From Megaleporinus macrocephalus (lineage: Eukaryota; Chordata; Actinopteri; Characiformes; Anostomidae), in contig CM038704.1 of NCBI GenBank assembly GCA_021613375.1, positions 36,826,162 through 36,890,161 of the forward strand: a DNA stretch of 64,000 nt, read 5' to 3'. Of this stretch, positions 33,502-45,602 are shown piece by piece. The translations under genes and the position numbers were made by a program. The notes below the pieces were generated by a model, which ran no database searches, was not told where the DNA came from, and worked only from the letters and a program-made list of their open reading frames with translations. Numbering within the stretch: the first letter of the stretch is position 1; each line of letters starts with the position of its first letter.

Positions 33502-34189
33502 CTCCTAAACAATGGTTTTGAAAACAGCATACAGTCCCTAAGGGCTGTGTAATGTTTGTCTTTCATGTAGGCATGTTGGCACTGCAGATTAATTTCATTT
33601 GGACCAATTCTGCAGTAAAGACTGTACAGCATTTCAGCCGTCTTTCTTTTAGACTAATGTGGACGAGCCAGTTTTAAGTGATTCAGAATTCTTAGAACAA
33701 TGAACAGCTGGGTAACTGAGCAAATACCAGAGAGCATAAGAAGATTGGTAGCCCAATTTCCTTTCCTGCAGTTTACACATAGGCAGCAGATCTGGGGAAA
33801 AGACCTGAAGGTCACCTTTTTACGAGTGGTGTTTAAAAATCCCAATCCAGAAAATGGCTTTAGCCATGATATTTTTTGTTGTAAAGGTCAAGTACAATTT
33901 GACAATGAGAAAAAAAGTCTGCAATAAAATGTCCTTGCTGAAAGATTTACCTGTAGCCAGTAAGATTATACTATATGCCTGGAAAAAAAATCAGTCTTCA
34001 GATGTCTTTAGCATTAGCTTCATATATCTTTAAAATTTCTTATTCATCTAGTTTGATCTGTTAGCTAAGTGAATGCTAAGAAGCCTCCAAATGCTGGCTG
34101 GCCTGAATATGAGGAGGTTGAAATGGGCCAAGGTGACCTAATGACCTGATGCATCCAAATTAATTTCTTGTCCAAAATTCTTGTCCAAA
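33502..34189. other. Unassigned sequence
   Basis: No gene recognised; frames of 63-87 codons on both strands lack domains. Confidence 0.45.
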
Positions 34190-35760
34190 TTCCACACAGA
34201 ACTATAGATCAAGATCACTACAGACTACCAGAACCACAGAGCAAAATCATTATAGACTACACAGAACCAGAGACCAAAATCATAATAGACTACACAGAAC
34301 CAGAGAGCAAAATCATTATAGACTACACAGAACCAGAGACCAAAATCATAATAGACTACACAGAACCAGAGACCAAAATCATAATAGACTACACAGAAAC
34401 ATAGACCAAAATCATTATAGACTACACAGAACCAGAGACCAAAATCATAATAGACTACACATTACCAGAGAGCAAAATCATAATAGACTACACAGAAACA
34501 TAGACCAAAATCATTATAGACTACACAGAAACATAGACCAAAATCATTATAGACTACACAGAAACATAGACCAAAATTATTATAGACTACACAGAACCAT
34601 AGACCAAAATCATAATAGACTACACAGAAACATAGACCAAAATTATAATAGACTACACAGAAACATAGACCAAAATCATTATAGACTACACAGAAACATA
34701 GACCAAAATCATTATAGACTACACAGAACCATAGACCAAAATCATTATAGACTACACAGAAACATAGACCAAAATAATTATAGACTACACAGAACCATAG
34801 ACTAAAATCATTATAGACTACACCGAACAATAGACCAAGATCATTGCAGACTACACAGAACCATAGACCAAGATCATTGCAGACTACACAGAAGTACAAT
34901 CCAAGAATATTACAGACTATACAGAACCACACACCCAAATCATTGTAGACTACACAGAACCACAGACCCAGATTACTATAGACCACACAGAACTATAAAC
35001 CAAGATCATTATAGACTACTTAGAACCACAGACCAACATCATTATAGACTATACACAACAATTGACCAAGGTCATTACAGACTACACAGAACCACAGAGC
35101 AAAATCATTATAGACTACACACAACAATTCACCAAGGTCATTACAGACTACACAGAACCACAGGGCAAAATCATTATAGACTACACACAACTATAGTCCA
35201 AGGTCATTATAGACTACACAGAACCACAGAACAACATCATTATAGACTACACACAACAATTGACCAAGTTCATTACAGACTACACAGAACCACAGAGCAA
35301 AATCATTATAGACTACACAGAACCATAGACCAAGGTCATTACAGACTACACAGAACCACAGAGCAAAATCACTATAGACTACATAGAACCATAGACGAAG
35401 ATCATTGCAGACTACACAGATTTACAGTCCAAGATTATTACAGACTATACAGAACCATAGACTAAAATCATTAAACTAGACAAAACCATAGACCAAGATT
35501 ACTATAGGACCACACAAAACTATAGACCAAGATCATTGTAAATTGCACAGAACATAGACAAAACCATTATAGACCACATAGAACTATAGAACAAAATCTT
35601 TGTGGACCACACAGAGCTACCGACCAAGATCAGTACAGACTAAATGGAACCACTGTCCACATTTTATACAGAACTACAGACTACAACTCATTATAGATCG
35701 TGCTGTAACAGAAACCAAGATCATTAGAGATTACAGAGAACCACATTCCACTCTGAACTA
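34190..35760. repeat. 33-bp minisatellite, ~45 copies
   Basis: Head-to-tail copies of a 33-bp unit, ATTATAGACTACACAGAACC then ATAGACCAAAATC. The left 600 bp are the most uniform; copies to the right are increasingly diverged and contain shortened units. The 174-codon minus-strand frame (VYNDFGLCFCV repeats) and the plus-strand YTEPETKIIID frame are artefacts of the 11-codon period. The unit is unrelated in sequence to the 33-bp array at 241-805. Confidence 0.95.
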
Positions 35761-37190
35761 CTGACTAAAGCCACAAAAACATCATATAATAGAATTAATA
35801 AAATTACTGAGCATTCGGCTGCAAAATGTGAGTGTAGATGCAAAGTAATGCATCAGATCACAAACAGAAACAAGCAACATGTAACTACAGACTGCAGAAC
35901 ACTGTACATCCCTGGAATATCTGGAAAAGAGTATCAGAGAATTTGCCCTCCTCTGGGGAAGGGCAGCATATTTCATGTCAACCATTGTGTTGATGCACAC
36001 AACAGAACAGACCACGTCTGCTTAATGTCACAAGAAAATTGGACTGCATCCAGACCTCATGATTATGGACCTCACGGTAGCAGGGGCTTGGTGAGATTAC
36101 ACACAGACAATTGACCTTCACAAATGAGTGGGTCTCTAAGGCCTGACCTTGCCCTGGACGGGTCTGCAGCATTGTCCACTTCTCTTATCAAAAGAATAGA
36201 AATGGATAATCACAGCTAGGCCAAGATGCTTTTCAGTGTTTAAGACGTTCTGAAAAAATGACCTAAAGGACCACCCTAACCAGTCATCAAGCGAGGAGCA
36301 GAGGATGCTCTGGTTAATCAGAGACGGGTTCCTGACCTCTTCTGATTGCAGCTTTGTGCTGGTGCAACAAAGCTACAAACAAGCTGCATCTTAAACGCTC
36401 TCGAAAAAACGGACGGCTGTGTACCTCTCCATCCCCATTTGTTGATGTTGAAAATTGCAGTCATCCATGTGGCAAATTGCTGCTTTTTAGCCACTGCAAA
36501 ACTACGTGAGCTTTTTTTTTTTTTTACAGTACAATAGCATGGCGCACAAACAAATTGCTGTAATTTTAGATTGATGACAATTAGGGACATCTGCCTGTGC
36601 GGTTTGCTGATTTCTAACACTGTAAAACGGTAGCTTTCCAAAGCTGAGTGCAACGCAGCAGTGATGGTGGATACAGCATGGCCGCTAAGATGTTTGTTCA
36701 GGCCCTAAAGCTTACTGGACTCTGTCACTCATAATCCAAGATTACATTTGTGTCTGTCTTTATTTTAGTTGGGTGAGTAAATGAAAAATGTTGGACTGGT
36801 TGACCATGTAGCAAACTCTCATACTCCAATAACCCTGTCAAAAGTGAAGCTTGCTAAAACATGCTAACACGCCTAACAATGAATTATAGCTAGGAGCCAA
36901 CAGTGAGCATGCACAGTAGGTATTGACACAGTGAAACTTTATATGGAATCAAATTGCACTTTAGTTGCTAAATGTTTTGCATATCATTTGCTACAGCTGC
37001 ATGCACCGGTGAAAACAGTCTCAAGGAACAGCCTAACCTCCTGATCGAATTTCTGATCAGATTTTTTGTCAGTTATAACATACAAAGCTATTGTAATGTA
37101 AACAAATGTGCCAGCTATTATAAAACAGCTGATTCAATGGCATCAAACCTTTTAAACCAATGGCTATTAAACATACTCTTTAATATAGTT
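35761..37190. other. Unassigned sequence
   Basis: Non-repetitive apart from a T-run at about 36513-36525. Frames of 77-111 codons on both strands around 35780-36650 show no recognisable domain. Confidence 0.45.
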
Positions 37191-37194
37191 AGGA

Positions 37195-37500
37195 TACAAA
37201 TCTCTAAATCTATATTTAATCTATATCTTATTTTGAAAGAAGTAGCCAGTTTGAAGAACAAAGTGTAGTTACAGATTTCTTCTGGAGGCCCCAGACATTG
37301 AATGAATTTATTCAATTTCTTTAGTAGCAATCTTGATATAGCTTAATGAAGTACTGAGGAGTCCAAGCAGGTATTAGATGATAACTGCTAATAATACTGG
37401 CTCACCACAAAAACCAGCTTGGAAAGTGTCAAATAAACACACTGGCATGCATAAAAGCACTACTTACTAAATTAACACTACTTGAATATTGAAAAAATAA
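37195..37500. repeat. Interspersed repeat X, copy 2
   Basis: Matches 18480-18715 (TTTGAAGAACAAAGT, GCCCCAGACATTG, AATCTTGATATAGCTTAATG) and extends into CAAATAAACACACTGG and ATAAAAGCACTACTTACT wording also present near 47830-47870. Confidence 0.65.
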
Positions 37501-39796
37501 AGTAATTTACTGGGTAAATAAAAGCTTCCTGTATGGAAAAATAAGTTTTTAAATATTGACATACAAAAAGCACATACAACCAGCAGAACAATATCTTCAT
37601 GGTCATCTGCCATGTTTGTTTATATTTAAAGTCACAATATCATGAAATCTTAAGATATAGCTGTTCATCGGAAAATCCTGTGAGGTTGTGAGCATTGCCA
37701 TCATTGGTCGGGACTCTTGTTCATGTGTGTAATATGAAAGTGTGTGGTGATTAATTCAGGGCAGATCATCTAGTGTGATGACTGACTACAATCAAAGACA
37801 AATCAGTCAAATGTGAGGTATTTCATGCTTTCAACTTAGGTTTAAATTCCTGTAGTGTGGACCAAGCTAGTCCTGCAACTTGTTTGCAACTGGTTTGAAA
37901 CTCAGAAACATACATGCAAACAAAAATCTCTTAGATACCTTTTTTATAGAGGGAATGAAATGAGGTATCAATACCTCATGTTAATTCTAACCCGTGGAGT
38001 AATGGAATATGTTGTATGTGTGTTTGTGAATTGCTTTTGGCAAGAAATAAATCCCACAACATGCAGGTCACAACTCAAAACTAGTTGCATGAATGTTTTG
38101 TGAATGATTACTGTTCTGACAAATTATAGCTTGATAACCACATTTACATTAGGCTAACTGTGTGCACATGTATCCATTATTATTTATTCAGTGTTAGCTT
38201 TGTTGGCTAAAATAGACCAGAAAGTATGTAAACGCAACTAACAAGGCCCAGCCAATGCATTGCAAATGCTCAGCCCTTACTTATGTTACTGTGGTGGTTC
38301 AAACACAAGGGGGTGCTATGGAGGACAAATCCAACAGCCTCAACAGCTAAACGTGGACAGTTGAAAGAGTAATATCTATGTTACATGTTCTGTTGGAATA
38401 AAAAAGTGATCATTTATAATTTATCTTTCTATAATTGCAAGGTTTGCCTGTTTTCACAGCAAAAGCAGGCAGAGAAAGCAGGCAGGCAGTACAAGCCAGT
38501 TAGGCCATGCTTGGCTGTTGCTAAAGCATCCCTTTTGCTGTATTCGGTGTTGCATTATGAACTGCGCCACAACACTTTTTTGAATGCATCTGCACACGAA
38601 ACCATGTATGTCTGCATTTGCATTCTTGTATGATATATGTTTCTGGCCTACATATTTGTGAGCCTACACTTCCATTCCTCTTAGTTGTTACCACAAAATG
38701 TCCATATTAGTTTCATGGTAGTCTTCAGATTCAACACTGTATGATAAGCCTGTAGCTTAAAGAGTTAAAAAGACCCGAGAAACAGCGGGAGCAGCCTCAT
38801 CTCATCCTATTCTATTTGGTTTGCTCAAAGAAAGTCACTTAAACCTCCCACCGCCCCTGGCACAGGGAGAGTACTGGTTCCTGTCGGATGATACCACAAT
38901 AAATGTGATATGAACCTTCTGCTATTGCTGTTTCTCCTGAAGCAGGAGGCCTTACACTTGAGTTGCTCTGATCTCTTCAAACTGTAACTGTAAGCCAAAC
39001 TCAATGAGAGAATGATTTTCCCCTTCAAACTTATCTGAAAAACTTAATTTCAGAGGCGAGAGCCAAAGAGGAAGATGATCTTGTCACATCTTCACTTCTA
39101 AGGTGAATACAAATGAACACGGGAGGATTTTATCCGCAAATCTCTCCTCTTTTCTATATCCGCTCGCGCTGTCTGGCAGGCTGTAGCACTGTAATTTCCT
39201 ACATAATGTCAACTTTTCCATGAACTTCTCATCTTTCTTTCCCTCTGCTTCTCCCTTTTTTTCAGTTTATGAGATTTTAGGGAGGATGATGAATATGGCC
39301 TCAAGCTCGGCGCTCATAAATATGAGTCACCAGCACGTCACTCTCCTTCCGCTCATTAGAGACATGGTTTCTGTTCATTTTAAGACCAGTGAAAAGTTGA
39401 GGTTATTGATATTTTGAGTTGTCTGAGTGGGCCCCCTCCTGTTTCAAATTTGTTTCAAGTGTCAATCATTATTTAGCATCATTCTCTCCTCCTTTATGAC
39501 CTTGATGTTCACGGGCATATCGGGGAGAAGTCAGAAAATCTGGTGTTCTTCAAAGCTCTGTCCACTCAACAACTCCCAGCAGTTGCTTCCAGCCATACGA
39601 GATCAGGCTCCTACTTTTCAGTATGGGATGAAATCTACTAACGTAACAGTGGTCAACCCAAAACACTTTTCTGATAGAGTATTTCCAAATATAATGTAAC
39701 ACAAATGACATAAATAATTTGTGTTGTTTGGTTCTAATAATGCATACAAAATAAATTTTCAGGTAGATTAAGTATATTTCCACAACAAAGGAGGTT
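37501..39796. other. Mostly unassigned sequence
   Basis: No gene or named repeat recognised outside the block at 39050-39430. A CAAACACAAGGGGGTGCTA word near 38300 resembles a short dispersed repeat. Confidence 0.4.
39050..39430. other. Candidate conserved non-coding element
   Basis: High-complexity block with words such as GATGATGAATATGGCC, GGCGCTCATAAATATGAG and CCGCTCATTAGAGACATGG (Hox/POU-like ATAAAT and CATTAG cores). No coding signal. Confidence 0.3.
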
Positions 39797-40385
39797 TACA
39801 TTTACATTTTACATTTAGCAGACGCTCTTATCCAGAGCGACTTACGAGTATGTACCTCTATCTAGTACAAACAGGTTTACTAGAGCTCAAACAATGCTAT
39901 AAACAAGTGCCAGTGCTGATACCTAGAAAGAAGACAACAAAGTGTAAGATTAGACACAGAGCAATACCTAGCAGGACTGGAATACCTACAGAGAAGAGAA
40001 TAAATACAAGACTACATACAGTACAAGTGCAATACTTATCCAGTGTTCCTAGTAGATAAAGTGCAATTACAGTTTATACCAATACTCCAGTAGGTTAGTG
40101 CTTAGAAGTGCTTCACAAAGAGATGGTCTTTAGTCTGCGTTTGAAGACCGTGAGAGAGTTTGCTGTTCGGACATCCAGTGGAAGTTCGTTCCACCTTCTG
40201 GGTGCCAGGACAGAGAAGTGTCTTGTTGCTTGTCTTCCATTAATCATGAGGGAAGGCAGGTCAAGCCGAGCCGTACTTGAAGCTTGAAGGCCTCGAGGTA
40301 CAGTTTGACTTTTGACTATTGCCATAAGGTAAGAAGGAGCTGGTCCATTCTTGGCTTTGTAGGCAAGCGTCAGAGTTCAAAATTA
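39797..40385 (-). mobile_element. L2-group LINE 3' end
   Basis: On the minus strand, about 40260-40120 encodes the reverse transcriptase tail: RHFSVLAPRRWNELPLDVRT then ANSLTVFKRRLKT, which matches the FSVxAPRxWNxLPxxxR...FKxxLKT pattern of L2/CR1/Rex LINEs. It is followed by a ~290-bp 3' untranslated part that ends at 39797-39841 with the L2-type tail (CGCTCTGGATAAGAGCG, TCTGCTAAATG, then short ATGTAAA repeats). The first coding part is missing, as in most retroposed copies. Confidence 0.8.
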
Positions 40386-41479
40386 AATAGAAGTTTAGGA
40401 CTTATAATTAATTAAAAAGTCCCAATATGTATAGAAAAACCCAATATATATGTACAGAGCACCCACCACCTCCTCCTCCATCCTCAACAATGTATGGCTG
40501 AACTCCTCGTAGCTTATGGCATGAACCCTTGTTCCAAGGCGAAAACAGTAGTGGCTAGCCCTTGGCCACTCTCTGCTTGGCTGGTTCATATCTGCTATGT
40601 TGTCTTTAAGTATGTTTTTGCACCCTGTCTCACCAGACCAATGGGGTAGAATGGTGGCAATGGTGTAGAATATGGCACGAGAATAGGTTTTAAATATTTA
40701 TATTTATTTATGGGTGTTTTATCGCTAAGCCTAAATTTAAATGCAACCCTTTTTCAAAGTTTTCAGTTTTTTCTCAAGAGATCCAACAACATTACTGCTT
40801 ACATGATTTCTGATAGTTTTAAGGACATTTGGTCCTCCAAAATGGAATGTTAACATGAGCCCACAGATGTGAGGAGTTAGAAAATGGTGAAGTTTATTCA
40901 TCGCTCTCTGCTTGGCTGCTGTGCATCTGGCAGCGTTGTTCTAATTAAAGCGTCTCCCATCGGCAGAGCGAGAGCACATCGCACCAGCTGCACTATACTC
41001 TCACTGCTGGGTTCAGCATCATCTGAGCCCATTCCCATTACCACACTCTGCTATAACAGCACAAACATTCTGCTTGTTAATGCTGGAAAGACCAGAGGTG
41101 GAAGCCGCAGGGAGCTGGAGTACAGGAAGGCAGTGGAGGCAGGATGGAGGTTCTGTATTTTGTTGTCACTGCTGGGCAGCCAATCAGATGATTTAATATA
41201 CCATCCAGCAGAACCACTCAAAGCAAGGGATTTAGTCCCACCCATATTCTATGGTGTAATTTTGAGTGTACCTACAAGCAGTGTGGTAACATGGCCAAAC
41301 ATGGCTTGTATGGCAAAAATGTCTTTTGAAGATATGAAAACGTTTTTCTGTGTTTTGTTCAGCCTGAGTCTTCCAGATAGAAGAGGTAATGTCCAGGATA
41401 AGAATAAGGGTCATCTGTATTTTTGCTGACATGCTCCATCACCCTGCAGTTGTAGGTGTTGTGAAGCTTTTGTTAGAAT
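40386..41479. other. Unassigned sequence
   Basis: Contains plus-strand frames of up to 181 codons (40884-41429) with overlapping minus-strand frames. The peptide has no domain I recognise and no splice or Kozak support; I treat it as unassigned. Confidence 0.35.
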
Positions 41480-41990
41480 AAATGTCTAATCTGAAGTTTG
41501 CCTCGTTCTTGTGAGTTAGAGGAACTAAACCAGCTGGTTAAAGATGTTGCAAGGATGGACTCGATGACCACTGTGTAGAACTGAATCATCAGATTGGATT
41601 TCTTCATCTGTCCCAGGAAGAACATTCTTTGCTGAGACTGAAGTGACTCCACAGTGAAAACCGCAGAGCTGGTGACGTTGAGGTGGGCTGCACCTGAAGA
41701 CCAACTTCTTAACCTCCTTTCTGTCGGCAGACTTATCACTGTTGGCTATGAGGCTCACCGCAGTGGGGTCATTTGCAAACTTCAGGATCTAAATAGCTGG
41801 TTCCGTGTCGAGACTAAATAAAAGTTTAGTCTGTTGAGAAGCTGAAGTACAAAGCCAAGTTGATTGCATTGTCATTGAACTTATTAGCTCTATATGAAAC
41901 TGCAGGGGGTCCAGCAGAGGGTTTTAATAGTCTTCTGCTGGGCTAGGACCAGGTGCTTAAACACCTTTATGAGGGCAGGGTGCTTGGTTT
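41480..41990 (-). mobile_element. LINE reverse transcriptase remnant
   Basis: Minus-strand translation in pieces: DPLQF then a RANKFNDDAINLALYF-like stretch near 41915-41850; ILKFANDPTAVSLIANSDKS (41787-41728), where the catalytic FADD box has become FAND; then QQRMFFLGQMKKSNLMIQFY and TVVIESILATSLTSWF (41625-41518), the thumb-region signature of L2/Rex/CR1 reverse transcriptases. Frameshifts separate the pieces. It lies 1.1 kb from the LINE 3' end at 39797-40385 on the same strand but is not clearly the same copy. Confidence 0.8.
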
Positions 41991-42567
41991 ATAGGCATGA
42001 AGTTTTTGTTGCATGAAGCACTTAGGCTTAGGTCTTTTAAGTATCTTTTAAGTGTAAGTTGTTCTATACAAAAACATGAATGCCCAAAGAATTGTTTGTA
42101 TGTTTAATGGTTCTTTGCATGATGAAAATGTTCCTCAGATTGGTGAGGAATATGTTGTATATAGCTCTATATAGAACCTTTATGAAAAGGATTATATACA
42201 GAACGAAAAATGTCTCTGCTATTGTTATGATTACAAACTTGTAACAACAGGAGGATCATTTTTGATAACAGCAGGTTTCTCTTCTTGCTCCACACTATCA
42301 TTCCCTGTACCTGTGTCTTGTCTACCACCCTGACCATTGATTGGTCCAAGTCATCCCTTATTTGTCTTTCCTAATACATCCCATGTGTTTTGCTTGCTGG
42401 CACTGTCTACATGTGTGTAGTATGTTTATTACATTGCACCTCTGTTGGCCTTCTTGTCCTGTGTGTTTGTTTATTAGATTAACTGTCTCTTGTTTTTACT
42501 CAACAACACACATATATTGGAATGTCTTGGATGAATGGAATGATCATTTTAAAGCTGCATGTTTTTT
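41991..42567. other. Mostly unassigned, with a short dispersed repeat
   Basis: At about 42055-42215 the words GGTTCTTTGCATGATGAAAA and TATATAGCTCTATATAGAACC match a short fish dispersed element with AGAACC-type ends. The remainder is unassigned. Confidence 0.4.
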
Positions 42568-42640
42568 CTTGTTTCTTTATCTCAATAAAATTAGTCAGAT
42601 GACCTGAAACATTTAAATGTGACTAATTTGCAAAAAAGGT
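42568..42640 (+). mobile_element. Tc1-like 3' end fragment
   Basis: Seventy-odd bases with AAAATTAGTCAGATGACCTG, AACATTTAAATGTGAC and GCAAAAAAG wording correspond to the 3' non-coding end of the same Tc1-like family as 7786-8930. No coding part is attached. Confidence 0.6.
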
Positions 42641-43018
42641 GTTTTTTTTTGGTGTATTTTTTACAGCGCAAGAGGGAGGACTTGAAAATGTGTCTTCTTT
42701 AGGTTTATTGTGTTTACTGAGCAGCAGGGGGAGCCGTACTGAGTATTTCATCTCCAAAGACACTCAACATCTCAACCCTCTCGAGCTTGTTTGCCTTAAG
42801 TGAAAAGAATCAGTCACACTTCAGACCACTGTGTGTGTTTGTTTATGTATAGCAAAGCCTATGTTAAATAAATCTTTTCTCCAAAATGTCAAGTATTAAA
42901 AGTGAAAATCCTACTCTTAATTTTTTTTTTAAGATTAGGATTTAGAAAAAGGTAGAAATAATTTATTACACATCACTGCTGTTACAAATGCTAACTTTGA
43001 AGATGGTTACCTAAACAC
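42641..43018. other. Unassigned sequence
   Basis: AT-rich; no gene or named repeat recognised. Confidence 0.4.
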
Positions 43019-43021
43019 ACA

Positions 43022-43098
<77 letters not shown>
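43019..43098. repeat. (TG)n(TA)n microsatellite
   Basis: Short TG run followed by about 33 TA units. Confidence 0.95.
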
Positions 43099-43100
<2 letters not shown>

Positions 43101-44244
43101 CAGAATGCATGTGTTTAATAGTGAAATTATGTCTAATTTATTAAATATAACAAATTATTTCTCAATCAAGTAATTCATATGCATTTGTATTTGATCTGTT
43201 TATCATAAAGTTTTAGCACAATTTTTAATCTATGCAAAAAAATGCATGTATTAAATCTAAAAGTGCAAAACATTTTTTTAAAGATTGGGGTTCAGAATTA
43301 GTGTTAAGAATTAGGGTTTATAATTAGAAAATGATTGTCTTCTAAAGACAATGAACAATATACAACATACATCAGACAAAATTGTCATTCTTTTTGGTGG
43401 AGTTTGGTGGAGCAAGAAATGTTAATTGGGAATAAGAGATAAGAGATTGAACAAAGACTGATAGAGAGAAAAAGAGAGATAGAAGGAGAGCTAGAGAAAC
43501 AGAGTGACAGCTTTGTGAGGGCCTGGTTGTGTATCTTGACAGAAACATGATTTGATGTCTTGTGCTGTATTTCCTTACCATCTGTGCTTACTGCTTGTGG
43601 CAACAACATGCACTCGGTCAGTGTTTAACACGAGTCTGCTCCACACACACACACACACTCACACACACACAAACAGATACACATAAACACATCCTACAAT
43701 ACACCAGAGATAATCTGTTCTTCTCTGTCTGTTTTCAGAAAGGGCTAGATAAACATTGCATCATAAACAACATCAGGTGCACAAATACATTAAACACAAA
43801 ACTCCACGACTTTTACAGAAGGTTCTTTTGAAAATAAAGATCTGAATAATAATGAAAAATACATTACTTTCATTTTCACGCTGGAGACATGGGATTGATG
43901 AGGTAGCGTACAGTCTGCTGTGGATGAACATGGTTGTCAAGAGACATTCTTTTCTGAAAAAGATCACAATCAAGAGCCTCAGGTAAAGGAGCACAATGTG
44001 TAAGGTGAAACAGTCTGTCAAATTCGTACTCCAAACAATAGGGGGCGACATATCACCAGAAAGTTGTAGTGTCCACCCCTGTCATAAGAAACTACTCCTT
44101 CCTCTTCACTACTTACCACTCAATGCTACAATGTTAAGCATCAAACTTCATCACTTTACACTCCAAGTACGTCTCCAGTGGTGGAAACAGCACCAATCCT
44201 AACTCTTGTTCTGATTCTATTTATATCACTACTTTAGTTTGCTG
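43099..44244. other. Mostly unassigned sequence
   Basis: Includes a (CA)n run at 43642-43672 and, at 43985-44060, the short dispersed repeat shared with 6810-6890. No gene recognised. Confidence 0.4.
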
Positions 44245-44356
44245 CTATGGACTGGTGGCCTGTCCAGAGTGTTTCCTGCTCTTGGCTCACTGCGTGCTGG
44301 GATAGGCTTGTGGCCCAGAATACGGCTTGGAAAATGAATCTATGAATGAATGAATG
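44245..44356 (+). mobile_element. SINE 3' tail fragment
   Basis: The words CTATGGACTGGTGGCCTGTCC and CACTGCGTGCTGGGATAGGC match the 3' half of the SINEs at 12.7 and 14.5 kb. The tail is (AATG)n, directly followed by an LTR element. Confidence 0.7.
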
Positions 44357-44720
44357 TGTCAGGCGCTGGAGCTGCAGCTGTAGCAGACAAAGCAGGTGCG
44401 GACACACTCGCAAGCGTTTGACGAAAAACGGGATTTTAATGAACAGACGGACGGGTAGGTACAGAAACAACCGAGCTAACAACACTACCATAACCATACA
44501 ACATACAATGACCGACAAAGACTGAGGGCAGACAGAGGGTATAAATAACAAAGGCTAACAAGAGGGGACAGGTGACGGGATTAGACACTAATGAAAAACA
44601 GGTGTGACAGGCGGGGCTAGGGCGGTGACAAGGAGCACATGATCAAAACAAACACCACCTGGACATGACAAAAGGTAGTAAACAAGGACTCAGACAGGGG
44701 AGGACAAGTAGGGCATGACA
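44357..44720 (-). repeat. 3' LTR of the 44.4-45.6-kb element
   Basis: Minus-strand order: TGTCATGCCCTAC start, a CATGTGCTCCTTGTC block, TATTTATACCCTCTG (TATA-like), GTTCATTAAAATCCCG (polyadenylation-like), GCGAGTGTGTCC, TGACA end. The same landmarks in the same order occur in the solo LTR at 47908-48264, so both belong to one family. Confidence 0.75.
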
Positions 44721-44849
44721 GTCCCCCCCCTCAAGGCAACGCTCCCGAGGCGCCAAACTGTACCAACCCCAGGAGCCGCCCCAGAGGAGGGCAAGGACGA
44801 AGATAGGACGAAAACAGACAGACCGACAGACACAGACAGGAACAGACAT

Positions 44850-45010
44850 AAGCCAGGACGGGAACAGACAGACAGGAACAGACACAGGCCAGGACAGGAA
44901 CGGACAGGAACAGACACAGGCCAGGACAGGAACGAACAGGAACAGACACAGGCCAGGACAGAATGAACAGGAACAGACACAGGCCAGGACATGAACGGAC
45001 AGGAACAGAA
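44850..45010. repeat. ~32-bp tandem repeat in LTR element interior
   Basis: CACAGGCCAGGACAGGAAC words recur at 44883, 44915, 44947 and 44978, that is at 31-32-bp spacing, fading into looser GGAACAGACA repeats on both sides. Open frames on both strands here (up to 304 codons, Pro/Val/Ser/Cys- or Gln/Thr/Glu-rich) reflect this composition. Confidence 0.8.
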
Positions 45011-45602
45011 AAAAAACAAACGGGAACAGGAACGGGCTGACCAGCAGGAACAGACAGGCACAGGAACAGAAAAAAACAAAGGGAACAGACACAGAAACAG
45101 GAAAAACACAAAACCAAGAAGAATGAGGACGGGCGACGAGACAAACAGGGAGGAAGACAACAAGACGACAATGGAGGAGAATGACGAGATGGAACGGGAG
45201 GAGAACGAAACGAGGACTAAGGAAAACAGACAACAACAAGAAAACAACAAAACACCAGACAGGACTCAAAAACAGGAACCGGACAAAACACGAGACAACA
45301 GACCAGACAGGAGGCAGGGCAGAGAGCAAAACACAAAAACAGGAACAGGAAGAAACAAAACAACGGGGACAGGAACACAAACGACGACAGGGACAGGGAC
45401 ACACACAGGAACAGAGAAAACAGAAAACGGAACGGGCACAGGAACAGAAAAGGGCAGGCTGGCGGGCTTTTTCAGAGGCAGTATTGGGAACAGTTTGGGG
45501 CGCTGAGTCAGGAGCGGCCCGGGGCGCGGAGTCAGGAGCAAACAGAAGCACGTGCAACAGACAAGACGTAAACAGGCAGACAAAGACAGGCAGGGCGTGA
45601 CA

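Larger units (their letters stand above)
44357..45602 (-). mobile_element. Degenerate gypsy-like LTR element
   Basis: On the minus strand the element runs from TGTCACGCCC (45602) to CGCCTGACA (44357). A 364-bp LTR occupies 44357-44720 and is immediately preceded, in element orientation, by a polypurine tract (run of eight G, complement of 44723-44730), the priming site expected next to a 3' LTR. The other end begins like an LTR (TGTCACGCCCTGCC) but diverges after ~60 bp. The interior (44733-45540) is a low-complexity series of CTGTTCC / CCTGTCCTGGCC words with no gag or pol. No clear target duplication was found. It could be a non-autonomous or recombined remnant. Confidence 0.65.

Noticed and set aside
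34462..34986. 174-codon minus-strand frame with VYNDFGLCFCV repeats
   Set aside because: Artefact of the 33-bp array.
40884..41429. 181-codon plus-strand frame
   Set aside because: No domain, overlapping opposite-strand frames of similar quality and no exon signals; left as unassigned sequence.
39797..41990. Joining the LINE 3' end (39.8-40.4 kb) and the reverse transcriptase piece (41.5-42.0 kb) into one copy
   Set aside because: Same strand and plausible order, but the ~1.1-kb gap has no LINE similarity and the two pieces may belong to different families.
44643..45557. 304-codon minus-strand frame and 171-codon plus-strand frame
   Set aside because: Both follow from CTGTTCC-type low-complexity sequence in the LTR element interior; no gag, protease or polymerase motifs.
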